From positions 74,811-138,810 of the forward strand of contig RXJG01000005.1 in NCBI GenBank assembly GCA_003963365.1: DNA of 64,000 nucleotides. Reading direction: 5' to 3'. Below, piece by piece: positions 56,068 to 64,000 of the stretch. Under the pieces are notes generated by a model, which saw only the letters and a list, made by a program, of their open reading frames with translations, was not told the DNA's origin and made no database searches. Both the position numbers and the translations under genes were made by a program. Each line of letters begins with the position of its first letter. Position 1 is the stretch's first letter. The stretch comes from Sphingobacteriales bacterium (GTDB lineage Bacteria; Bacteroidota; Bacteroidia; Chitinophagales; Chitinophagaceae).

Positions 56068-56907
56068 CTATTTAACCAGTCGTTGGTATTCGGCAAAATA
56101 CCGTTTACCCATTTCCCGCTGTCCATTCGCATCAAAATGGATTGGCTCTGCAGAATTGTCTGGCTTAACGATTATAAAAGGAACCCTTGGATCTGCAAAA
56201 CCAGTTACCGCAACACGACTTGGCGTTGCCCTTAACACTGAATCTACAATCCTGAACCTGGGATTCATATCAACCCAGTAAGGAACAAAGCCGCCAGCTA
56301 TAAAAGGAATACTATCTCTGTTTGATTGATGAAATGATATCCTCATGGAAGCAATCATATTATCCAGGGCTTTGTAATAATTTTCGCCAAATGTAAAGTC
56401 TGCTTCTCCCTGGTGCCAGAGTACCGCTTTAAGCTCACTTCCCGGGAAACTATCCAGCACTTTATTGACCCTTTCAATGGCATCTTTATAATAATCATTA
56501 CCCTTGTTCCAGTGGTTATTTAAAAACCCGCTGCCATTGGCACCGCATGGAATGATCAATACTTGTCTCCCTTTTTGCAAATAAGAATTTGCATAGAGTT
56601 TTGCAAAAGTAATAGCGAAGCCAATACAGGAATCATTGGGTGTATGATTTTGTAATGGTTCAGTTGCCTCAATAATCTGGTAATTGTCCTCATTAAAACG
56701 TCCAAGTTGTTTTATACCTGTTACAACCAGGTCAACACCAGGGTTTAATCGATAACCCGATAATGTATTTGACTGGCCCGCCAGCAGAAAAACATCATAC
56801 AATGGTTTCTCCTTTTGTTTAAGCTCTTTTTGGCAAGAGTTAAAAAACAAAGCAACTACCGATAAACCGGCAGCAACCATTATTTTTCTGTAGTTCAGCA
56901 AAGCCAT
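56068..56907 (-). CDS. SGNH-type carbohydrate esterase (sialate O-acetylesterase-like lipoprotein)
   Basis: The start is ATG 56907; the longer frame uses TTG. A lipobox follows (VALFFNSC), so a lipoprotein of about 279 residues. The nucleophile Ser lies in FLLAGQSNTLSG (GQSN), the oxyanion region is CGANGSGFLNNHW, VLWHQGEADF, and the His is in IHFDANGQREMG. Related to DUF303/sialate O-acetylesterases. It probably trims acetyl groups from the glycan made by this locus, on the cell surface. Confidence 0.85.
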   Translation of the reverse strand: MALLNYRKIMVAAGLSVVALFFNSCQKELKQKEKPLYDVFLLAGQSNTLSGYRLNPGVDLVVTGIKQLGRFNEDNYQIIEATEPLQNHTPNDSCIGFAITFAKLYANSYLQKGRQVLIIPCGANGSGFLNNHWNKGNDYYKDAIERVNKVLDSFPGSELKAVLWHQGEADFTFGENYYKALDNMIASMRISFHQSNRDSIPFIAGGFVPYWVDMNPRFRIVDSVLRATPSRVAVTGFADPRVPFIIVKPDNSAEPIHFDANGQREMGKRYFAEYQRLVK

Positions 56908-56991
56908 AATTGTTAGCGGTGGTGGTTCTTTTTTTTCGAACAACCAAAGACAAACAAAATATAGTTTTTTTATGAACTTTCAAATGGTTGA

Positions 56992-57972
56992 TTATAAATA
57001 TTCTTTGTTAACAGGTACTTGGTTGGGGACATTTTCCAGCTTCAAAATACTGCGTATCATTTGTTTAAAATAAAAGCTAAACGGCAATCTTTTATGGTAA
57101 CACCAAACCCATTTTACATATTCTTCCTCATAGATGAAATCTGGCTTTACTTTTAACGGATGCCTGTAACTTACAGGCATTGCCCCAACAGGTATATTAG
57201 CAGCCGGGTTTGTTTCTTCGTGGGTATGTGTAGCATCACTGGTAAACCCAATATTGGTTACCAGGTTAACAGCAGGAACCACACTATATTGCCGGTTTGC
57301 GAGTTGATGATAAATCCATTGCCAGTCCCACCAGGTAAAATTTGTGGTAACTGTAAGGTCAAATTTATGTTTCCAGTATTTATACCAGTTAATATCTGTA
57401 TCAAACAGCCCCTGCCGCATTTTACGATAAAGGTACCAAAGTGGACTTTTAATTTTTTTCCATTCGTTCAACGAATAATCGATTTCTTTCGCCCGGTCAG
57501 CCCAGGTAGCCCATCCCCACATATTCATAAAACGGCTGAAAGAATAACTGTATCCGTGTGAGGGTTTATATCCAAGATTGGAGCCGTTAATTGAAATGAT
57601 TTTTTTATTATCCCGGAACCGGTTAAGCATTTCACCGGCAAATAAAAAAAAATCAGGATGGGGTACACAATCGTCTTCCAGTATTATCCCTTCTTTTTCC
57701 TGCGAAAAAAACCAGTTAAAGGCCGTTCTTGGTCCAAGACTGCAACCTAAATTATCTTCCTGGTACAATCTTTCCACTTTACATGGCCAGTCAATAGTAT
57801 CCGTTACCGCTCTGGCTGCTTTACATTTTTCATTATCCTCCGGCTTATCTTTTCCCGGCGCATCTGCGGCAATATAAAGCCGGGTAGGTTTTACTCTTCT
57901 GATTGCCTCAAAAACTTTTGCCGTTGTATTGGGCCGGTTAAAAATAATCAACAAAACAGGGACTTCGGTCAT
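56992..57972 (-). CDS. GT-A fold glycosyltransferase (HlpA/DUF-like nucleotide-diphosphosugar transferase)
   Basis: 326 residues. The fold starts VPVLLIIFNRPNTTAKVFEA, with YIAADAP further on and the Asp metal site in GIILEDDCVPHPDFF. The mid-region MNMWGWATWADRAKEID (WGWATW) is typical of the group. Often seen in Bacteroidota capsule loci; the sugar is unknown. The 286-nt gap upstream (57973-58258) holds no gene or clear promoter I could identify, only a TAACCGGTTA palindrome near 58178-58187. Confidence 0.85.
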   Translation of the reverse strand: MTEVPVLLIIFNRPNTTAKVFEAIRRVKPTRLYIAADAPGKDKPEDNEKCKAARAVTDTIDWPCKVERLYQEDNLGCSLGPRTAFNWFFSQEKEGIILEDDCVPHPDFFLFAGEMLNRFRDNKKIISINGSNLGYKPSHGYSYSFSRFMNMWGWATWADRAKEIDYSLNEWKKIKSPLWYLYRKMRQGLFDTDINWYKYWKHKFDLTVTTNFTWWDWQWIYHQLANRQYSVVPAVNLVTNIGFTSDATHTHEETNPAANIPVGAMPVSYRHPLKVKPDFIYEEEYVKWVWCYHKRLPFSFYFKQMIRSILKLENVPNQVPVNKEYL

Positions 57973-58258
57973 GTCTTTACAATATGAACAAATGATTTAA
58001 CCATTTCCTGAACATCAATCTTTAAAACCTGGGGCATATAGCAATTAATATCGCAAATTTTATCAACATTTCTCCACGAGGATTATCGTTATTACTATGT
58101 AAAAAGCGTTATTCATTATTGCTACCAGAATAGAAAATAAAAAATATGATAAAATACTTGATTTAGGCTTACGCTTTGTAACCGGTTATTTTTTTTACGA
58201 AAACCCGGTGCCCCGCATTGATATGCTTTGCAATAAAATACCCATAACCTGAGTTCCA

Positions 58259-59260
58259 TTAATTTGAACCAATTAATTTTTCAAATGTTAACAGTAGTGC
58301 AGGCTTACCCACCTGCTCATTACAGATATATCGTGAATTTATTTCACCCATTCGGGTGGCAAAATCAACAAGAAATTGTTTATATCCATTCTTTAATAAC
58401 CGGGTTTTTAAATGAAAATAGAGAATTTTTAATATTTCCATATTACCCGCATACCGGCAGTCGATTGGTGTATCAAAAAAAACCTGGTTATATGCTTTTA
58501 TATAAGAAGAACCGGTTCCATAAATTAATCTCAACAAATATTTTAATTTAGTTTTATCGCTTTTTATATGATGTGTTAACTTTAGTGTTGAAGCTATACC
58601 TGCTTTATATCCCATTTTAATTCCCGTAAAAACAATCTGAACATCGCCTCCACTGGAAAGGCTTCTTCCTTTTCTGTCACTTAACGTATAATTTTTTAAC
58701 TCTACCTGCTTTATATACTCTGAAAGTATATTCTTTTTTACGATTAAGCCAGTGCCGGGAGGATAACAATCCATCCATTCCTTTTTATCAGACAATTGAA
58801 CACCATCAACATATTTTTCCTGGAAAACAGGTTTTATTTTTTGTAACCACTTATTATCAGAAACATTCTTACCAAAATACTCAACCTGAATTCTTCCCGG
58901 CCCCCAACAACCTGCTTCAGGATAATTGTGGATTAACTCCGTTGCCCTTTCTAAATAATCTGATGCTGGTTCATTATCATCATCAAAAAAAATTATCCAT
59001 TCGTATCGTGCTTTTTTTACTCCTGCAATCCTTGCCAGGGTTAGCCCCGGTGCTTTTTCTTCTATTAAAACAATATTTTCATTTTGTTTTAGAAATTTGT
59101 TTAAGATATCAGACTCCTTTAATGCAGGTTGAGAGTTATTATCAACAATTATTATTTCATATGATGTCAATGATGAAGCAAAGCTGTTCATTGCAAATAA
59201 CAACTTTTCAAAAATTTTTGCTTCGGGGTTATAAGCACAAACAATAACAGAAAAACTCAT
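58259..59260 (-). CDS. Glycosyltransferase family 2
   Basis: 333 residues. GT-A motifs: FSVIVCAYNPEAKIFEKLLF, YEIIIVDNNSQPAL and the DxD site WIIFFDDDNEPASDYLE. The mid-portion GCWGPGRIQVEYFG and ECYPPGTGLI-like stretch (DCYPPGTGLIVKK) mark the acceptor side. Its ATG overlaps the stop of the upstream acyltransferase pseudogene as ATGA. Confidence 0.9.
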   Translation of the reverse strand: MSFSVIVCAYNPEAKIFEKLLFAMNSFASSLTSYEIIIVDNNSQPALKESDILNKFLKQNENIVLIEEKAPGLTLARIAGVKKARYEWIIFFDDDNEPASDYLERATELIHNYPEAGCWGPGRIQVEYFGKNVSDNKWLQKIKPVFQEKYVDGVQLSDKKEWMDCYPPGTGLIVKKNILSEYIKQVELKNYTLSDRKGRSLSSGGDVQIVFTGIKMGYKAGIASTLKLTHHIKSDKTKLKYLLRLIYGTGSSYIKAYNQVFFDTPIDCRYAGNMEILKILYFHLKTRLLKNGYKQFLVDFATRMGEINSRYICNEQVGKPALLLTFEKLIGSN

Positions 59261-60366
59261 GACGATATTAATTGGTCAGCAGGCAACTTGTCAAAAACGA
59301 ATTTATCTTTAAGTCTTAAAATTGGTCTCTCAAACAAATACCAGGATAAACTGGCTAAGCCAATCAATAAAGCAAAACGCACAGCCTGGGCTATGTACAT
59401 AGAGGCAGGCTGTAAAAAAACTGGCAAATTAATAGAATAGAGATACGGTATGAAATTATGGAAGAGATAAACACCGTAACTGATTTTACCAATATACAAT
59501 AATGCCCTGTTGTTTAATATTGCTGATATTACCGGTGTATTTACAGTATCCGCTACCCGGTCAATCTGAATTCCGAAAGCTACAGATATCAGCAGGAAAT
59601 AAAAACTTACATAAAAATATTTTCCGGCATTATTAAAAAATGGAGTGTGTACAAAAATCAGCAATAAAAAGGAAAATAAAACGAACAGGCTTCTGTACTT
59701 AACATATTGCTGATACCATTTATTACGGTAAAGTCTGCCATAAGCCAATAACCCGCCGATACAGAATGAATCTAAGCTGCCCGGCATTAAAATTCTGCCA
59801 AGTTCATTTTGATCAGTAGTGATTTGATATCGGAATAATACTGAAAGAATGATTCCCGAAACCAGTATTGTTGGTAAATATTTCCGGGGTGAAAAAAGTA
59901 AAATTGCCGGCCAGCAAATATAAAATTGCTCTTCAACGGATAATGACCATAGATGTGACAGGGACCCACCAAATGTCCCCTTTAACCAGAAATAAAAATT
60001 AGACCCTTAAAAAAAATGCCACCAGAAATTATCCCTTATATCTGAAAGATTGAAAATGAGCAATACTATAAGCAGCAGGTAATAAACCGGGAATATTCTT
60101 AATGCCCTGCGAATGTAGAATACTTTAAATGCTTCCCGTCTGGAAGCCCCACTTTCCACCTGTTTTTTACTCCTCAAAAGAATTCCGGTAATAAGAAAAC
60201 CACTAAGTACAAAAAAAAGGGTTACCCCCAAAATTCCATTAGAAGTATATCTGTTTAAAATTTGTTCATGTGTGAACCAGTGTGAAATGATCACAAGTAG
60301 TACAGCAATCGCTCTTAAAGAATCCAGTTGAGGGAAGTAATTGTTGTCATTTGCTGAATTAGTCAC
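59257..60366 (-). pseudogene. Acyltransferase-3 family membrane protein, interrupted by one in-frame TAA
   Basis: Reading from GTG 60366, residues 1-119 match the start of acyltransferase 3 (LDSLRAIAVLLVIISHWF, RRALRIFPVYYLLL). A TAA follows at 60009-60007, next to eight T bases. Beyond it the same frame continues without shift (SNFYFWLKGTFGGSLSHLWS, LSVEEQFYICWPAILL) to the proper end at 59257. So a single nonsense codon, not a frameshift, splits a gene of about 369 codons. Recent inactivation or a sequencing error are both possible. A partial restart at ATG 59787 would lack the catalytic part. Confidence 0.8.
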
Positions 60367-60510
60367 AATTTTAATTGCTTCGGGTTTTATTCTTCAGGAG
60401 GTTAAACAGAAAAAAATTACCCTCTCATAATTTTTATGATTTCAATAGTATTACTTCTATCAGCTTTTATAAGCACTTGCCTTTTGATTTATTTTCCATT
60501 TATTAAATTA

Positions 60511-61692
60511 TTAAAAATTACTTGTTGCTGCCAATGCAAGTGTTTCTATCTTTTCAAAAAAACTTTTACCTGGTTCTTTATCAATAAAAGCACTGGCAAC
60601 AAGGTGGGCCTGTTCTCCTATTTCTTTCCATTTGTTTTGGTGATGCCAGGCTTGTTCAAGGGCTTTTTGCAAATGATCAGTAGTTGCTGCTTCTGCAACC
60701 CATCCGGTTTCATCATTTCTTACAATTAAACTACTGTCACCAACATTGGTAACTACAACAGGTCTTCCGCATAACATAGCTTCAATAACCGCTAATGGCA
60801 TTCCTTCTTTTCTGGAAGGAAGAACCAATAACTGATTTTCTGACCATACTTTCCTTACATCCCCTGCATGGCCTTTTAAAAGAACCTTCTCCTCAAGTTT
60901 ATAAAATTGTATAAGCTCTCTGATATAATTTTCATGGGGTCCATTGCCATATATATTTAAAATAAAATTCCTGCGCTGCCATTTTGTGCATGACAATACA
61001 TTCAATAAAAGGTCTAAACCCTTATGATTAATATCTAACCGGGCTACAACAGCTATATTAATTATTTCTGCAACGGGCCAGGGTAAAATTAAAGTAGAAG
61101 AAAGATTGACCGGATTTTTTACCAGCTCACTATCAGTAAACCGCATCACTAATTTCCGTTCAAGGATCTCCCGGTTTTGATGAGATACAAAAAATACCCT
61201 AATAGCCTTCTTATAAACTTCACTTAAACTCTGCCGTTCCGCATCATTCAGGTAAGTATCATCCGAAAACAACTGATTAACTATAACAAGCGGTTTGCTG
61301 TTTTGCTGTAAATATTGTTTTAGATCAGGATAATATACCAAATCACTGGCACCTCCCTGACTTAAAAGTATAATATCCCCATTTAAACCGTGTATAAAAT
61401 TAAAACGATCTGCATAAAAGACTGGGACAGGCCTTCGCAAAATTTTTAATAAAATTCTTTTAAACAAAGAGGGCAATATTGGCGTAGCCGGTTCAATAAA
61501 ATGTATGGGTATTTGCTCACTAAGTTCAATAAGTTTATGGCTTATTGGCTCATTCTTAAATACAATGATCTCCACGGTATAACCCCGGGCTGTGGCATAC
61601 TTTGCTGTTTCATACCACAACTCCTCACTCCCCCCCCACGAAAAACCGTTCATGGTGGAAATTATAATTAATTTTAATCTCCTTTTCTCCAA
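60511..61692 (-). CDS. Glycosyltransferase, GT4 family
   Basis: 393 residues from TTG 61692, which overlaps the GT2 stop by 19 nt. Acceptor domain IIISTMNGFSWGGSEELWYE; donor domain IAVVARLDINHKGLDLLLNV and PSRKEGMPLAVIEAMLCG (E-x7-E). The first ATG in frame lies 14 residues in, after the first strand, so TTG is the better start. Confidence 0.9.
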   Translation of the reverse strand: MEKRRLKLIIISTMNGFSWGGSEELWYETAKYATARGYTVEIIVFKNEPISHKLIELSEQIPIHFIEPATPILPSLFKRILLKILRRPVPVFYADRFNFIHGLNGDIILLSQGGASDLVYYPDLKQYLQQNSKPLVIVNQLFSDDTYLNDAERQSLSEVYKKAIRVFFVSHQNREILERKLVMRFTDSELVKNPVNLSSTLILPWPVAEIINIAVVARLDINHKGLDLLLNVLSCTKWQRRNFILNIYGNGPHENYIRELIQFYKLEEKVLLKGHAGDVRKVWSENQLLVLPSRKEGMPLAVIEAMLCGRPVVVTNVGDSSLIVRNDETGWVAEAATTDHLQKALEQAWHHQNKWKEIGEQAHLVASAFIDKEPGKSFFEKIETLALAATSNF

Positions 61693-62600
61693 ATAAATTG
61701 CTTTAAAAATAAAATAAATGATCCGTAAGAAAATTTTGTATATTTTTTATGAGCCAGAAGCCATATATAATTTTTGAAAAAATAGAAAACCCGTCTCTCC
61801 TTTTTATAATACTCCATCTCATAAATAGCGTCTTTAACTTTCTGATCGTTCGAATAAAATATATCTCCATATTTCCGGGAAAATATTTTATTTAATGATT
61901 GCCTTAATTTCTTTATATCCATCGCCTTTTTGTAGTAAGATGAAGATGACCATATACCAAAATCATGTTTACGGTAAACTGACATACATTCATGTGAAAA
62001 ATGAATCTTTCCTGTATCAGCCAGTAAAATCATTAATGGCCAGTCACCAACGGGTTGTTCAGATAACCATTGTAAATTCGATTTTATCAAAGGGAGATTT
62101 CTAAAAACGGCGCTGGAGGTGGGTATAAAATTTCTTGCTGCCAAATCCTGAATTGTTAACTCGTCAGGAAAACTATCATTCAAATCAAACACATCGTTCA
62201 AAATATTATTATCGTTGTCTATTGTTATAACCTTATGAAAGGAGATGGAACAATCAGGTCTGCTTTCAAGAAGATCCACCTGCTTTTGTAATTTAAATTC
62301 ATCAATCCAGTAATCATCTCCCTCAAAATATGCGATGTATTTTGATTTTGGTGCTGAAATCAAAACTTTCCAGTTTTGTGCCGGGCCCACATTTTTTTCC
62401 TGCAGAATTAAATGAATAAGGTTAGGATACTTTTCTTTATAATCATGTAGAATATCTCTCGTTCCGTCTGTAGAAAAATCATCAGCAATGATTAATTTGA
62501 TAGGGAAACTGACCTTTTGCATCAACACCCCTTCAATTGCCTGCTGTATATACTGCTTATGATTATAGGTAATAAGGCACACAGATAACAATGGATCCAT
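61674..62600 (-). CDS. Glycosyltransferase family 2
   Basis: 308 residues from ATG 62600, 4 nt after the methyltransferase stop; a longer frame to 62627 uses GTG. GT-A motifs: LLSVCLITYNHKQYIQQAIE, LIIADDFSTDGTRDIL and the DxD-like YFEGDDYWIDEFKLQKQ. Typical of the Bacteroidota GT2 subgroup in capsule loci. Confidence 0.9.
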   Translation of the reverse strand: MDPLLSVCLITYNHKQYIQQAIEGVLMQKVSFPIKLIIADDFSTDGTRDILHDYKEKYPNLIHLILQEKNVGPAQNWKVLISAPKSKYIAYFEGDDYWIDEFKLQKQVDLLESRPDCSISFHKVITIDNDNNILNDVFDLNDSFPDELTIQDLAARNFIPTSSAVFRNLPLIKSNLQWLSEQPVGDWPLMILLADTGKIHFSHECMSVYRKHDFGIWSSSSYYKKAMDIKKLRQSLNKIFSRKYGDIFYSNDQKVKDAIYEMEYYKKERRVFYFFKNYIWLLAHKKYTKFSYGSFILFLKQFIWRKGD

Positions 62601-62604
62601 AGTA

Positions 62605-63345
62605 TTACCGGGATGGTCCTTTTTCACACATTAGAAAAATACTTGAACAAAGATCAGGATATTGATGGCCTAACTGGTAGCAGCCTTCGAGAAATTCCGG
62701 TGAAATAATATCAGTATTGAGTAACCTGTCCCACTGAAAATTAGCTAGTGCTTTAAAAAAAATACCCGACCTGTATACAACTTTCAAACCAGCTGATTTT
62801 GCATCCCGTTCTAGTGTATCAAGTGAATAAGTGATACGATGACCATGTTCTTTTTCTGCAGCCGTAACTGCAGCATTATGTGTGATAAGCCCCATTTTTA
62901 CTGCAATTTGCCTGGATGGAGCATTTGCATTGGGGCATACCAAAAAGAAACGGCCGCTATCTGTTAGCCATTCGTCATTAATACGTTTCATTACAGATAC
63001 CGGGTTATCCAAATGCTCCAGTACATGTGTTAGAATGATATTATCATATTTTTCTGGCAAAATTACCTCTTCAAACAAAGCATTAACAAATTTCAGATTA
63101 CCTAACTCTTTCCTGGCTGTTTCAATTGCTTCATCAGATGCCTCTACGCAGGTGATGTCTTTAAAATAGGGTATTAATCGCTTTGTAAAATCACCTTTAA
63201 AACTTCCGAGTTCAAGGCAGTTACCCTCTTTAAAGAAAGGCTCAAAAGATTTTAGCATAAACTTATGCATTACATCAAAATCAAAATTATAGGCATACCT
63301 GTGATCTGCCGTATCTTTTAATTCCTGGTTATAATCTCTTTTCAT
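62605..63345 (-). CDS. Class I SAM-dependent methyltransferase
   Basis: 246 residues. SAM motif I is CLELGSFKGDFTKRLIPYF, followed by CVEASDEAIETARK and NIILTHVLEHLDNPVSVMK. Typical of the methyltransferase-11/12 group near glycan loci. It is 29 nt after the GNAT gene. Confidence 0.9.
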   Translation of the reverse strand: MKRDYNQELKDTADHRYAYNFDFDVMHKFMLKSFEPFFKEGNCLELGSFKGDFTKRLIPYFKDITCVEASDEAIETARKELGNLKFVNALFEEVILPEKYDNIILTHVLEHLDNPVSVMKRINDEWLTDSGRFFLVCPNANAPSRQIAVKMGLITHNAAVTAAEKEHGHRITYSLDTLERDAKSAGLKVVYRSGIFFKALANFQWDRLLNTDIISPEFLEGCYQLGHQYPDLCSSIFLMCEKGPSR

Positions 63346-63374
63346 ATACTTGTTATTTCAGATTATATTCTTTA

Positions 63375-63833
63375 TTAATTTAGTTTTTTTTGCATCACCA
63401 GCTCATCATATTCTTTCTTTGTTTGCTTAAACCCAAATTTTGAATATAAACTGATAGCTTCCGTATTACTTGAAATAACCCGGAGGCTTATTTCCCGGCA
63501 ATGATTAGCTTTTGCAAAATTCATACATTCCTCCATCAATTGTGATGCAATACCTCGTCTCATATATTGGCTGATTACACTTACGTTGGTAATAAATACT
63601 TCTTTTTTTTCCTGGTTGAAATATGCTGCTATCAATCCTGACAATTCATCCTCTCTCCATGCTTCAAACATAACAGCATAGGTTGTTATTTTTTTAGCAT
63701 AGTCCTCCAGGTTGATTTTCTGCTTTAGTCCTGCTAAAAACTGATCATTGCATTTTTTAAAATGCTCCAATACATGCCCGGTAGTGGCTGTATTTATTTT
63801 ATAGCTTATGTGCAATTGATTCACAAATATCAC
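63375..63833 (-). CDS. GNAT-family N-acetyltransferase
   Basis: 152 residues from GTG 63833. Acetyl-CoA site SQYMRRGIASQLMEECM, then ISLRVISSNTEAISLYSKFG in the last strand. In a glycan locus, acetylation of an amino-sugar nucleotide is plausible, though not shown by sequence. Its start overlaps the stop of the partial gene upstream as GTGA. Confidence 0.85.
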   Translation of the reverse strand: MIFVNQLHISYKINTATTGHVLEHFKKCNDQFLAGLKQKINLEDYAKKITTYAVMFEAWREDELSGLIAAYFNQEKKEVFITNVSVISQYMRRGIASQLMEECMNFAKANHCREISLRVISSNTEAISLYSKFGFKQTKKEYDELVMQKKLN

Positions 63834-64000
63834 CTGCCTTGTTCAAGTTCAGCAATACCAAAACCCCTTCTCCCGAATTCATTACCGTTATATAGTAGAT
63901 ATACTTTCTCATAACATTGAAAAATATGCGGATAGCACATCATTTCAGCATCCCAACCGGTTGCAGGCTTCTGCATACCGCCCAGTTCATCATTTCTTGT
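63830..64000 (-). CDS. 3' end of a glycosidase-like protein, cut by window edge
   Basis: The last 56 codons of a gene that enters from the right; frame open to base 64000. The visible end includes PATGWDAEMMCYPHIFQCYE and VYLLYNGNEFGRRGFGIAEL. The latter resembles the last blade of five-bladed beta-propeller proteins (GH43-like) found in polysaccharide loci. Too little is visible to name the function. It overlaps the GNAT start by 4 nt. Confidence 0.55.
   Translation of the reverse strand, partial: TRNDELGGMQKPATGWDAEMMCYPHIFQCYEKVYLLYNGNEFGRRGFGIAELEQGR

Noticed and set aside
55813..56235. 140-codon plus-strand frame spanning the end of the SGNH gene and start of a GT2 gene
   Set aside because: Antisense of two genes with clear catalytic motifs on the minus strand; the frame translates to no known pattern.
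57973..58258. Remnant gene or promoter in the 286-nt gap
   Set aside because: No frame of useful length and no TTTG/TAnnTTTG pair of correct spacing; only a TAACCGGTTA palindrome stands out.
59787..59972. Separate 61-codon frame between the two acyltransferase halves
   Set aside because: Different frame from the acyltransferase; the real reading is one continuous frame broken by a single TAA.
59787..60009. Frameshift in the acyltransferase gene
   Set aside because: The starts of the two halves differ by 579 nt, a multiple of three, and the translated sequence continues correctly across the stop, so it is a nonsense codon.

Overview
The window reads as a chromosomal segment of a Bacteroidota bacterium, most like the Chitinophagaceae/Sphingobacteriales side of the phylum. 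The evidence is a complete gldK-gldL-gldM-gldN gliding/type IX secretion operon, several start-proximal TAnnTTTG (-7) promoter elements typical of the Bacteroidota primary sigma factor, TonB-dependent receptors, DUF4271 and DUF6089 proteins, no genome-encoded CCA on the tRNA, and a zeaxanthin-type carotenoid operon. Coding density is high, there is no rRNA operon, and I see no prophage, transposase or CRISPR array.

Layout. 1-3300 (+): a 5'-truncated nadE, a GNAT acetyltransferase and serS. 3375-8281 (-): gldKLMN. 8423-14135 (-): a DUF255 thioredoxin-fold protein, hemD, a DUF4271 membrane protein and a BamA/TamA-like outer-membrane protein. 14168-15292 (+): hemW. 15308-22650 (-): an XRE regulator, a possible 35-residue membrane protein, gpsA, an RND/MacA-type adaptor with a TolC partner, and an amino-acid permease coupled to a Cys/Met-type PLP enzyme. 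22695-28660 (+): a TonB receptor, then a B12 uptake unit (promoter, cobalamin riboswitch with terminator, btuB-like receptor, DUF71 ATP-pyrophosphatase), then marC. 28711-29165: tRNA-Arg(CCG), a GIY-YIG nuclease gene, and a second damaged tRNA copy carrying a 29-nt hairpin. 29221-32003 (+): a DUF6089 protein and an M1 peptidase. 32005-38164 (-): MerR/B12-domain regulator, ECF sigma factor, crtI, crtB, idi, crtZ, crtY. 38255-64000 (-): a surface-polysaccharide locus of about 26 kb that runs off the right edge.

How the genes work together. The carotenoid genes make a pathway from IPP/DMAPP isomerisation through phytoene, lycopene and beta-carotene to zeaxanthin. The regulator upstream carries the residues that define the CarH adenosylcobalamin photoreceptor fold (Trp, Glu-His, and GExHExG). 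The same 9-mer inverted repeat occurs at its own promoter and in front of the sigma-crt operon, so light/B12 control of pigment is the simplest reading. The riboswitch-btuB-DUF71 unit would supply that cofactor. The polysaccharide locus has 15 glycosyltransferases, a Wzy-like polymerase, a CpsB-type phosphatase, two FkbM and two other SAM methyltransferases, two hexapeptide acyltransferases, an SGNH esterase, a GNAT and an acyltransferase-3 gene broken by one in-frame stop. No flippase, initiating transferase or export apparatus is inside the window.

The most unusual item is 28711-29131. A GIY-YIG nuclease gene is bracketed by two copies of the same tRNA gene and takes its own stop codon from the second copy. 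That copy is interrupted in its D-loop by a GC-rich hairpin. It looks like a minimal tRNA-targeting mobile unit.
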